Of a stretch of 64,000 nucleotides of DNA, positions 1-7,533 are shown in pieces; positions within the stretch are counted from its first letter, which is position 1; the number at the start of each line of letters is the position of its first letter. The notes under the pieces were generated by a model. The model worked only from the letters and a program-made list of their open reading frames with translations. It ran no database searches and was not told the origin of the DNA. Source of the DNA: Pseudomonas sp. (GTDB taxonomy: Bacteria; Pseudomonadota; Gammaproteobacteria; Pseudomonadales; Pseudomonadaceae). The stretch is taken from positions 163,197 to 227,196 of the forward strand of contig NZ_PEKX01000020.1 of assembly GCF_002796985.1 (NCBI RefSeq), in the 5' to 3' direction. A program made the translations under genes and the position numbers.

Positions 1-639
1 CGCCCGCTGGACGAAACTGCCGGCGCGGTACTCTGCCCCGCCGACGGCGCCATCAGCCAGCTCGGCCCGATCGAGCACGGCCGCGTGTTCCAGGCCAAGG
101 GCCACAGCTACAGCCTGATGGAACTGCTGGGCGGCGACGCCGAGCGCGCCGCCCCCTTCATGGGCGGCGAGTTCGCCACCGTCTACCTGTCGCCCAAGGA
201 CTACCACCGCGTGCACATGCCGCTAGCCGGCACCCTGCGCGAGATGGTCTACGTGCCGGGCCGACTGTTCTCGGTGAACCAGCTGACCGCCGAGCAGGTG
301 CCCGAGCTGTTCGCCCGCAACGAGCGCGTGGTGTGCCTCTTCGACACCGAGCGCGGGCCGATGGCCGTGGTGCTGGTGGGGGCGATGATCGTCGCCTCCA
401 TCGAAACCGTGTGGGCCGGCCTGGTCACGCCGCCCAAGCGTGAGCTGAAGTCGTTCTCCTATGACGAAGCCGCCCGTGCGCCGATCCACCTGGAGAAAGG
501 CGCCGAGCTGGGCCGCTTCAAGCTGGGCTCCACCGCCATCGTGCTGTTCGGACCCGAGCAGGTGAGCTGGGCGGAAAACCTCACCGCCACCAGCGCCGTG
601 CGCATGGGCGAGCGCCTGGGTGGCGCGCGCCAGGGCTAA
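1..639 (+). CDS. psd: Phosphatidylserine decarboxylase, C-terminal part (5' end outside window)
   Basis: This enzyme decarboxylates phosphatidylserine to phosphatidylethanolamine at the inner membrane. The reading frame is open from base 1, so the start lies upstream of the window. Near the C-terminus the LGST motif (in FKLGSTAIVLFGP) is visible. In this family the enzyme cleaves itself at that Ser to make the small alpha subunit carrying the pyruvoyl cofactor. Family features such as CPADG near the window edge and YLSPKDYHRVH also match. The frame ends in TAA at 637-639. In PAO1 (from memory) psd directly precedes fimW and fimX, as here except for the inserted HPP gene. Identification is firm. 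Confidence 0.96.
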   Translation, partial: RPLDETAGAVLCPADGAISQLGPIEHGRVFQAKGHSYSLMELLGGDAERAAPFMGGEFATVYLSPKDYHRVHMPLAGTLREMVYVPGRLFSVNQLTAEQVPELFARNERVVCLFDTERGPMAVVLVGAMIVASIETVWAGLVTPPKRELKSFSYDEAARAPIHLEKGAELGRFKLGSTAIVLFGPEQVSWAENLTATSAVRMGERLGGARQG

Positions 640-715
640 GGCCCACTGTCCATAAGGCGGGCGGCCAACGAGCTGCCCGCCACTGTTTTTTGCCTCATCG
701 TGCTAGTTCCCTGCC

Positions 716-1693
716 ATGAATCGTTTCCTGCATCTGATGGGCTGGCGGGCCAACGCCACCAGCCATCTTGAAAAATGGCTCTCCGCTATCGGAGCGCTGT
801 GCGGCATCGCCGCTATCTATGCCGTCACCCACTGGGTCCTGCCTGGCGAAGCCGCCATCTGGGTCGTCGCCTCCATGGGCGCCAGCGCCGTGCTGCTGTT
901 CGCTGTACCCCACGGTGCGCTCTCGCAACCCTGGGCGGTACTCGGCGGCCAGGTGCTCTCGGCGATAGTCGGGGTGATCTGCCAGAGACTCTTTCCGGAC
1001 CAGCCCTTTACCCCCGCCCTCGCTGTCGGCGCGGCAATCCTGGTCATGCACTACGCGCGCTGCATCCATCCTCCGGGCGGCGCTACCGCGCTGGCGGCAG
1101 TTTCCGGGGGGCCGGCGATCACAGCCCTGGGTTTCCACTACGCGCTCAGCCCGGTGCTGCTCAACGTGGTGCTGATCCTCGCGGTGGCCGTGGCCTTCAA
1201 TGGGCTGTTCGCCTGGCGCCGTTACCCCGCGCCCCTGGCGCGGCTGCCGGCCACGCCGAAGCTGCCCGCGGGGCCTTCGCCCGAAGACCTCTACCACGCG
1301 CTGCGCAAGATGGATTCCTACATCGACGTACAGTTCGACGACCTGCTGAAAATCCTCCAGCTGGCCCAGGAACACGCCAAGGCTCAGCGCCTGACGCCCG
1401 ACGACGTCCTGCTCGGCGCCAGCTACAGCAACGCCCTGAGCGGCGATGCCTGGGCCGTGCGCCAGGTGATCGACGACCACCCGGACAAGCGCGGGCGCCA
1501 GGACCAGGTGGTCTACAAGGTGGTCAGCGGTGCCGGCAAGGGCAACACCGGCGTCTGCCGGCGCCAGGACCTGCTCGACTGGGCCGCCCACGCCGTAGTG
1601 GCCCAGGGCGATGGCTGGGTCCGCGTGAGCGCGCAGGAGTCGGCCAAGATCGCCCTGCAACGCCAGATAACCGGTGAAACACCGCTGCCGTGA
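716..1693 (+). CDS. HPP-family integral membrane protein with a long cytoplasmic tail
   Basis: A 325-residue protein. Residues 20-165 hold about five hydrophobic segments, and the family signature HPPGGAT follows a membrane helix near residue 121. HPP proteins are small integral membrane proteins; some plant and cyanobacterial members have been linked to nitrite transport, but bacterial roles are largely unknown. The C-terminal 150 residues are soluble, rich in charged residues, and show no CBS-domain pattern that I can recognise, although CBS fusions are common in this family. The ATG at 716 is the first good start, 76 bp after psd, and has no strong ribosome site. Family assignment is good; function is open. 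Confidence 0.82.
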   Translation: MNRFLHLMGWRANATSHLEKWLSAIGALCGIAAIYAVTHWVLPGEAAIWVVASMGASAVLLFAVPHGALSQPWAVLGGQVLSAIVGVICQRLFPDQPFTPALAVGAAILVMHYARCIHPPGGATALAAVSGGPAITALGFHYALSPVLLNVVLILAVAVAFNGLFAWRRYPAPLARLPATPKLPAGPSPEDLYHALRKMDSYIDVQFDDLLKILQLAQEHAKAQRLTPDDVLLGASYSNALSGDAWAVRQVIDDHPDKRGRQDQVVYKVVSGAGKGNTGVCRRQDLLDWAAHAVVAQGDGWVRVSAQESAKIALQRQITGETPLP

Positions 1694-1821
1694 CCTGTCC
1701 GCGCACTAGCCGGGCGATGGGCTGCGGCGGGCAGCGGATGCTGCTAGAGTTCGGAAAAAGCTTACGGCCATGACCAACTGGTTCGTACAACGAGCCAGAT
1801 TGTGGAGAACCCATTCGAACC

Positions 1822-3630
1822 ATGGACAACAGTCCCCAGCAGTTTCTACGTGTCCCCACCCCGACGCACGAGAGCCTGAGCTTCTGCACCGCCAATGCGC
1901 GCGAGCTGAAAAGCTGGCTGGATCATCTGCCCAAGGCCAACCTCGGAGAGACTGCCCGTCAGCTCTACCAGGGGCTCATCGAACTCAACCAGCTCAAGCT
2001 GCCGGTCGAGACGCGCCTGCAGTTGCTGGAACTGTTCCGCCCGGAAGTCCACTTCGTCTGCCATAACCTGGAACGCCACTTCCTCAACCAGTCCATCGTC
2101 CTGGACGAGCGTCCGCGCAAGGTCGCCAACCTCTGCCAGGCACTGCAGAACCACCTGGCCATCGGCTACAAGCTGATCGTCGTGCGCGAAGCCTCGCGCT
2201 TCACCCGCGAGCGCGCCCAGGTCATGACCGCTGCCCTCCAGCGCGCCATCCGCAGCCTCTGCGGCCCACTGGCGCGGGCCTCGCAGCTGTACTGCCCGGT
2301 ACCGGAAAACCTCTGGCTGGAACTCCACCAGCTCTACCAACTGGCCCGCCAGCACGGCCTGCAGCACACCCCCGTGCGCGATGCCTTGGCGCGTCAGTCC
2401 CAGAGCCTGTCCATCGAGCACGCCTACCTGGTGGCGTTGATGCTCGGCTCTGCACGCTGCAACCAGATGCGCCAGAACAACATCGCCCGCGTCGCGGAAG
2501 TCCTCGAAAGCTGGGCCGCGCAGGTGAAAGTGCAGCCCGCCGATGCGCCCTCCACGCTGTTCGTGGTGGTGCCGCAGGTCGATGGTCCACCGCGCTACCG
2601 CACCCTGTTCAAGGACAGCGACCTCGCTGGCGCCCTCGGCATCGACCCACAGCCACTGGTGGACGTGATCCGCGAATACCTGCTGCTGCCGCCGGAAAAC
2701 CGTGCGCAGGCCCGCCTGAAAGTACCCGAGGGCGTCAGCATCGATTTGCTGCAGCACCTTGCCGCGGCCTGGGGTGACATTGCCGAGCGTACCTTCCACC
2801 GCACCCCCGGCCAGGGCCAACTGACCCTGTGCATCGGCATGAGCGCCTTGCACTACTTCCTCGCCGGCCGCAGAGGCTTCAATGACCTGCTGAAGATCCA
2901 GGTGCAGGAGCAGGCACCGACCTTCAAGGCTGACGTGAAAGACGCCTGGTCCGGCGCCTTCGACGCGCAGAAGGTCAACGACTGGCAACCCGGCATGCCG
3001 CTGGAGGAAATCGAATACACCTCGCCACGCACCGCCGATGACTCTCTTCTCGGCGCGGCGCCGGAAACCCAGCGCGACGACTACCCGGTATTCACCCTGC
3101 CCATCGTCAACCACAGCCCGGGCGGTTACTGCCTGACCTGGCCGAAGGAAATCCCCAGCCAGTTGCAGGCCGGCGAATTGCTCGGCATCCAGGACACCCC
3201 TGAGCACAGCTGGAGCGTCGCCGTCGTGCGCTGGATCCGCCAGGTCCGTGGCGGCGGCACGCAAATGGGTATCGAACTGATCGCCCCGCTCGCCCAACCC
3301 TGCGGCCTGCAACTGCTGCGCAAGACCGAACAGGGCAGCCAGTACCTGCGTGCCCTGCTGCTGCCGGAGATCGCCGCGATCTCCCGCCCGGCCACCGTCA
3401 TTACCCCGCGCCTGCCCTTCCAGGAGGGCAATCGCGTGCAGCTCAACCTGCACGGGGACGAACGCCGCGCCACCCTGACCCGCAAGGTCACCGCCACCGC
3501 CAGCTTCACCCAGTTCGAATACCAGGCACAGGACGCTGCCGGGCTACCGAGCGATAAACCCATCACAGCAGCGAATGCTCGCGGCGCTGGTGGGGAGGAA
3601 GACTTTGACTCACTGTGGAAGTCTCTGTAG
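1822..3630 (+). CDS. fimW: PilZ-type c-di-GMP effector FimW-like protein
   Basis: A 602-residue cytoplasmic protein immediately upstream of fimX, the position of PA4958 in PAO1. As I recall, PA4958 was named FimW, a c-di-GMP-binding protein needed for surface attachment and pilus assembly. About 400 residues of mostly helical N-terminal sequence precede a PilZ-like region. That region contains NHSPGG, which fits the N-x-S-x-x-G half of the PilZ signature, followed by a beta-rich stretch (WSVAVVRWIRQV, GIELIAP). A clear RxxxR half-motif is not obvious, so ligand binding should be tested. The ATG at 1822 follows GGAGAA at 1803-1808 at a rather long distance. fimX starts 65 bp downstream, so co-expression is likely. 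Confidence 0.78.
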   Translation: MDNSPQQFLRVPTPTHESLSFCTANARELKSWLDHLPKANLGETARQLYQGLIELNQLKLPVETRLQLLELFRPEVHFVCHNLERHFLNQSIVLDERPRKVANLCQALQNHLAIGYKLIVVREASRFTRERAQVMTAALQRAIRSLCGPLARASQLYCPVPENLWLELHQLYQLARQHGLQHTPVRDALARQSQSLSIEHAYLVALMLGSARCNQMRQNNIARVAEVLESWAAQVKVQPADAPSTLFVVVPQVDGPPRYRTLFKDSDLAGALGIDPQPLVDVIREYLLLPPENRAQARLKVPEGVSIDLLQHLAAAWGDIAERTFHRTPGQGQLTLCIGMSALHYFLAGRRGFNDLLKIQVQEQAPTFKADVKDAWSGAFDAQKVNDWQPGMPLEEIEYTSPRTADDSLLGAAPETQRDDYPVFTLPIVNHSPGGYCLTWPKEIPSQLQAGELLGIQDTPEHSWSVAVVRWIRQVRGGGTQMGIELIAPLAQPCGLQLLRKTEQGSQYLRALLLPEIAAISRPATVITPRLPFQEGNRVQLNLHGDERRATLTRKVTATASFTQFEYQAQDAAGLPSDKPITAANARGAGGEEDFDSLWKSL

Positions 3631-3695
3631 ATTCCAGTGAATTCCCATTCGTCGCCTATTTGCTGCCGTCCAGCGCGGTATAAGCAGCCTTCCCC

Positions 3696-5780
3696 ATGGC
3701 CAATGAAAAGAAAACCATCCGCCTGCTGATCCTCGAAGACTCGCAGAACGAAGCCGAGCGCCTGGTCAGCCTGTTCCGCAACGCGGGTCGTGCGACCCGC
3801 GTCCACCGCATTACCTCCAGCGAAGACTTGACGGAGATCCTGCCCCAGGGCTGGGATCTGCTGATCGCCGCACCCGACGCCGAGGCGCTGGACCCCAGCG
3901 AAGCGCTGGGCGCCATCCGCCGCCAGGCCAAGGATATTCCCTTCATCCAGCTGGTCAGCGGCAACGATTCCGATGCCGTCACCGAGGCTCTCGCTCTTGG
4001 CGCGCAGGATGCCCTGCCGCAAGGCGAGGACGAGCGCCTGATCCTGGTGGCCAACCGCGAGCTGGCGAACCTCGAGGAACGTCGCGCTCGCCGCTCAGCT
4101 GAAGTCGCCCTGCGCGAAGCAGAGAAGCGCTGCCAATTGCTGCTGGACAGCTCGGTGGACGCCATCACCTACGTCCACGACGGCATGCACATCTACGCCA
4201 ACCGCGCCTATGTCGGCCTGTTCGGCTACGAAGACGCCGAAGAGCTGGAAGGCATGCCGATGATCGACCTGATCGCCGGCTGCGACCAGGCAACCTTCAA
4301 GGATTTCCTCAAGGGCTACCCCAAAATCAGGGAAAGCACTGAAGACAACGCCGACCTCGCCTGCAGCGGTATCCGCAGCGACGGCCAGGCCTTCGCCGCG
4401 CGCATGACCTTCTCGCCGGCCACCTACGATGGCGAGCCATGCATCCAGGTGGTGATCCGCGCCGAATCCGATAATGCCCAGCTCGAGGAAAAACTCCGCG
4501 AAGTCAGCAGCCAGGACCTGGTCACCGGCCTGTACAACCGCGCCCACTTCCTCGACCTGATGGACAGCGCCGTGGAGCGCGCGGTGACCGCCGGCCAGTC
4601 GGCGACCTTTGCCTACATGCAACTCGACCGCGCCCAGACCCTGCAGCTCACTCTCGGCGTCGCCAGCATCGACCTGCTGCTGGCGGACCTGGGTAATCTG
4701 CTGCGTGGACAGTTCCCCGAGCAGGCCCAGTTGGCACGCCTGAGCGACGACGTGTTCGCCGTGTTGCTGCCGGGCGAAACCCCGGAGCAATCCGCGCCGC
4801 GCTTCTCCGCTCTGCTGAAGAAGATCGAAAGCCACCTGTTCGATATTCATGGCCGCACCGCGCAGGTCACCCTGTCCATCGGCACCGCCGGGCTGGACGA
4901 GAAGACCACCCGCACCCAGGAAGTCATCGAACGCGCCCACCGCGGCGCCGATGCAATCGCGCAAAAGGATGGCAACGGCCTGAAAGTCTTCAACCCGGCC
5001 GATGAGCTCGCCGCCGCCGCCCACCGTGGCGACATCGTTGCGATCATCCGCCAGGCCCTGGAGCAGAACAGTTTCCGCCTGCTGTTCCAGCCGATCATCA
5101 GCCTGCGTGGCGATACCCACGAACACTACGAAGTCCTCCTGCGCCTGCTCAACCCGCAGGGCGAAGAGATACCGCCGGCGGACTTCCTCAATGCGGCCAA
5201 GGCCAGCGGCCTGGCTGAAAAGATCGACCGCTGGGTGCTGCTCAACTCCATCAAGCTGCTTTCCGAGCACCGCGCCAAGGGCCATGAGACCAAGCTCTTC
5301 GTGCATCTCTCCGGACCCAGCCTGCAGGACCCGGAACTGCTGTCCTGGCTCAGCGTGGCCTTGAAGGCCTCCCGCCTGCCGGCCGATGCGCTGATCGTGC
5401 AGATCAACGAACCGGACGCCATCGCCTACCTGCGCCAGGCCAAGATTCTGAGCCAGGGCCTGGCCGATCTGCATTGCCAGATTGCGCTGTGCCAGTTCGG
5501 CTGCGCGCTGAATCCGTTCAATACCCTTAAGCACATGAACGTCGACTTCGTGAAGGTCGACGGTTCCTACGTGCAGGATTTGAACACCGCGGAGAACCAG
5601 GAGAACCTGAAAACCCTGATGGCCAGCCTGCATGCCCAGGCCAAGCTGACCATCGTCCCCATGGTGGAAAGCGCCACGGCTCTCGCCACCCTGTGGCAGG
5701 CCGGCGCCAACTACATCCAGGGCCGCTACCTGCAGGGGCCGAGCCAGGCGATGGACTACGACTTCGCCTCAGACGAGTAG
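3696..5780 (+). CDS. fimX: FimX, degenerate GGDEF-EAL c-di-GMP receptor of type IV pilus assembly
   Basis: FimX is a polar c-di-GMP receptor that promotes type IV pilus assembly and twitching. The 694-residue protein has the full order: REC-like (1-130), PAS (about 145-260), GGDEF (about 275-430) and EAL (about 445-690). Key residues are degenerate as in known FimX. The GGDEF motif reads SDDVF (350-354), EAL reads EVL (479-481), and the REC phospho-acceptor region reads IAAPD without the usual Asp. It should therefore bind rather than make or cleave c-di-GMP. Upstream fimW supports the assignment. The gene faces serB and ends before a terminator region that contains a miniature mobile element. 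Confidence 0.95.
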   Translation: MANEKKTIRLLILEDSQNEAERLVSLFRNAGRATRVHRITSSEDLTEILPQGWDLLIAAPDAEALDPSEALGAIRRQAKDIPFIQLVSGNDSDAVTEALALGAQDALPQGEDERLILVANRELANLEERRARRSAEVALREAEKRCQLLLDSSVDAITYVHDGMHIYANRAYVGLFGYEDAEELEGMPMIDLIAGCDQATFKDFLKGYPKIRESTEDNADLACSGIRSDGQAFAARMTFSPATYDGEPCIQVVIRAESDNAQLEEKLREVSSQDLVTGLYNRAHFLDLMDSAVERAVTAGQSATFAYMQLDRAQTLQLTLGVASIDLLLADLGNLLRGQFPEQAQLARLSDDVFAVLLPGETPEQSAPRFSALLKKIESHLFDIHGRTAQVTLSIGTAGLDEKTTRTQEVIERAHRGADAIAQKDGNGLKVFNPADELAAAAHRGDIVAIIRQALEQNSFRLLFQPIISLRGDTHEHYEVLLRLLNPQGEEIPPADFLNAAKASGLAEKIDRWVLLNSIKLLSEHRAKGHETKLFVHLSGPSLQDPELLSWLSVALKASRLPADALIVQINEPDAIAYLRQAKILSQGLADLHCQIALCQFGCALNPFNTLKHMNVDFVKVDGSYVQDLNTAENQENLKTLMASLHAQAKLTIVPMVESATALATLWQAGANYIQGRYLQGPSQAMDYDFASDE

Positions 5781-5811
5781 CCACGGCGGAGCTCCGGCAT
5801 TGGGGGAATCG

Positions 5812-5872
5812 ATCGCGGACAGAGTCCGCTCCTACGCCCAGGCCGAGGGTAGGAGCGGACTCTGTCCGCGAT
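5812..5872. repeat. Intergenic palindrome, ATCGCGGAC...GTCCGCGAT family
   Basis: Inverted repeat with arms ATCGCGGACAGAGTCCGCTC and its near-perfect complement, separated by about 13 bases, lying just after fimX. Related copies occur at 23107, 28530 and 28711. It resembles the short palindromic elements that Pseudomonas genomes scatter between genes. Confidence 0.85.
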
Positions 5873-5932
5873 CGGGTTCGCTTCACGCCGAACCCTCCAG
5901 AGCCTGCGAAAACAAAAAAACCACCCCTGGGC

Positions 5933-6055
5933 TAATGCCGATCAGTTAAGCCTTGGTTTCAGGTTACCCGAAGCCTCCTGCTACCCCAAAGGCCACAAAA
6001 AACGCCGCTTTCTCTTCACGAAAAAGCGGCGTTTTTCCTTAACTGACTGGCATTA
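5933..6055. mobile_element. MITE-like element with IS4-type terminal inverted repeats
   Basis: A 123-bp non-coding element bounded by imperfect inverted repeats: TAATGCCGATCAGTTAAG at the left, complement of CTTAACTGACTGGCATTA at the right, with two mismatches in 18. As I recall, these ends match the termini of IS4-family elements, and no transposase is present. It is flanked by an imperfect 10-bp direct repeat (ACCCCTGGGC at 5923-5932, GCCCTTGGGC at 6056-6065), consistent with a target duplication. The flanks join into a plausible older terminator stem. The element brings its own GC-rich hairpin inside. Interpretation as a MITE is inference. Confidence 0.7.
5998..6036. terminator. Bidirectional terminator between fimX and serB
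   Basis: Perfect 14-bp arms AAAAACGCCGCTTT and AAAGCGGCGTTTTT around an 11-base loop give a GC stem with a T-run on both strands. It lies between the convergent genes fimX and serB and inside the proposed miniature element. Confidence 0.85.
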
Positions 6056-6098
6056 GCCCTTGGGCGGCTTTTTCCTTGCGGCAACGAATCAGCGCTGG

Positions 6099-7310
6099 TC
6101 AGGCACCTTCGCGGTCACGGAAGCCGAGCAGGTACAGGATGCCGTCCAGGCCCAAGGTGGAGATCGCCTGCTTGGCCGACTGCTTGACCAGCGGTTTGGC
6201 GCGGAACGCCACGCCCAGGCCCGCCAGGCCGAGCATCGGCAGGTCGTTGGCACCGTCGCCCACGGCAATCGTCTGCTCAAGCTGCAAGCCTTCCTTCGCT
6301 GCCAGCTCGCGCAGCAGGTCGGCCTTGCGCTGGGCATCAACGATCGGCTCGATGGCTACGCCGGTCAGCTTTCCATCGACGATTTGCAGTTCGTTGGCGA
6401 ACACGTAGTCGATACCCAGCTTGGCCTGCAACTGCTTGGCGAAGTAACTGAAGCCGCCGGAAAGAATGGCGGTCTTGTAACCCAGGCGCTTGAGCTCGGC
6501 GAACAGCGTTTCGGCGCCTTCAGTCAGGCGCAGCGAAGCGCCGATCTCTTCCAGCACGTCCTCGGACAGCCCCTGCAGCAGCGCCAGGCGCTCCTTGAAG
6601 CTGGCGCGGAAGTCCAGCTCGCCACGCATGGCGCGTTCGGTGATCTCGGAAACCTGCTCGCCGACGCCAGCGGCCTTGGCCAGTTCGTCGATCACTTCGG
6701 CCTCGATCAGCGTCGAGTCCATGTCGAACACCGCCAGGCGACGGTTGCGGCGGAACACCGAGTCTTGCTGGAAGGCGATGTCGACGTTCAGTTCCTGGGC
6801 CACGCTGAGGAACTCGGCACGCAGTGCGACGGGGTCTTCCGGCTCGCCACGCACGGAAAACTCGATGCAGCCCTTGCCCTCGTCAGCCGGCATGTCCAGT
6901 GGCATGCGCCCGGACAGGCGATCGATCTGGTCGATGTTCAGGCCATACTTGGCGGTGATCGAGCTGACCCGCTGCAGTTGCTCGGCGGTTACCCGACGAG
7001 TCAGCAGGGTAACGATCTGGCGCGGCTTGCCCTGGCCACCGACCCACTGGCGGTAATCCTCTTCGGAAACCGGCGTGAAGCGCACCTGCTGGTCGAGCTT
7101 GTAGGCCGTGAACAGCACGTCCTTGAGCACCGACGAGGCCCGCTCGTTATCCGGGATTTCCACCAGGATGCCGAAGGACAGGGTGTCGTGGATCACCGCC
7201 TGGCCGATATCGAGGATGTTCACGCCACCCTGCGCCAGGACGCCGGTAATGGCAGCGGTAAGGCCGGGGCGGTCTTCCCCGGTGATGTTGATCAGGACGA
7301 TCTCGCGCAA
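6099..7310 (-). CDS. serB: Phosphoserine phosphatase SerB
   Basis: SerB performs the last step of serine synthesis, removing phosphate from O-phosphoserine. The 403-residue product has two N-terminal ACT-like regulatory regions (starting REIVLINITGEDRPG) and a C-terminal HAD phosphatase domain with the nucleophile motif FDMDST, the Ser motif LSGG and the metal motif GDGANDLPM. The frame stays open far upstream, but homology starts at REIVLIN. I therefore chose the TTG at 7308-7310, which is preceded by GGAG about nine bases away. An ATG nearby is out of frame. The neighbour is the divergent smp-like gene, the same arrangement as serB/ytjB in E. coli. Confidence 0.94.
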   Translation of the reverse strand: MREIVLINITGEDRPGLTAAITGVLAQGGVNILDIGQAVIHDTLSFGILVEIPDNERASSVLKDVLFTAYKLDQQVRFTPVSEEDYRQWVGGQGKPRQIVTLLTRRVTAEQLQRVSSITAKYGLNIDQIDRLSGRMPLDMPADEGKGCIEFSVRGEPEDPVALRAEFLSVAQELNVDIAFQQDSVFRRNRRLAVFDMDSTLIEAEVIDELAKAAGVGEQVSEITERAMRGELDFRASFKERLALLQGLSEDVLEEIGASLRLTEGAETLFAELKRLGYKTAILSGGFSYFAKQLQAKLGIDYVFANELQIVDGKLTGVAIEPIVDAQRKADLLRELAAKEGLQLEQTIAVGDGANDLPMLGLAGLGVAFRAKPLVKQSAKQAISTLGLDGILYLLGFRDREGA

Positions 7311-7470
7311 GGCGCTGTCTCCGCCATGGAAAAAAGGCAGCCATTCTACCTGCTTTCCGGGCCTGCGGATGCTCCGCTCGCCCGCCCGGAGGGCGGCACC
7401 GTCGATCGGATTCACGGCCACTTCCCAGGGGCATTCCGGCTTCGGTCGTATTGACAGGGCCTGCGGCGCT

Positions 7471-7498
7471 TTGCCCCTCAGAAGGGCCCCGTTATACT
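7471..7498 (+). promoter_or_regulatory. Sigma-70-like promoter for the Smp/AhpA-like gene
   Basis: TTGCCC at 7471-7476 and TATACT at 7493-7498 are 16 bp apart, about 36 bp before the GTG start at 7534. It sits in the 223-bp divergent region between serB and the smp-like gene. Confidence 0.55.
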
Positions 7499-7533
7499 GC
7501 TCCGCATCTGCCCTAAAGAAGACCGAGCCCGCT

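Noticed and set aside
4095..5633. A 512-codon open frame opposite fimX
   Set aside because: Antisense shadow; FimX domains are continuous on the plus strand.
7451..7498. TTGACA at 7451 as the -35 box for TATACT at 7493
   Set aside because: The spacing is 36 bp; TTGCCC at 7471 fits.
7108..7533. N-terminal extension of the Smp-like protein
   Set aside because: It overlaps serB, shows no homology and contains the promoter; the GTG at 7534 fits better.
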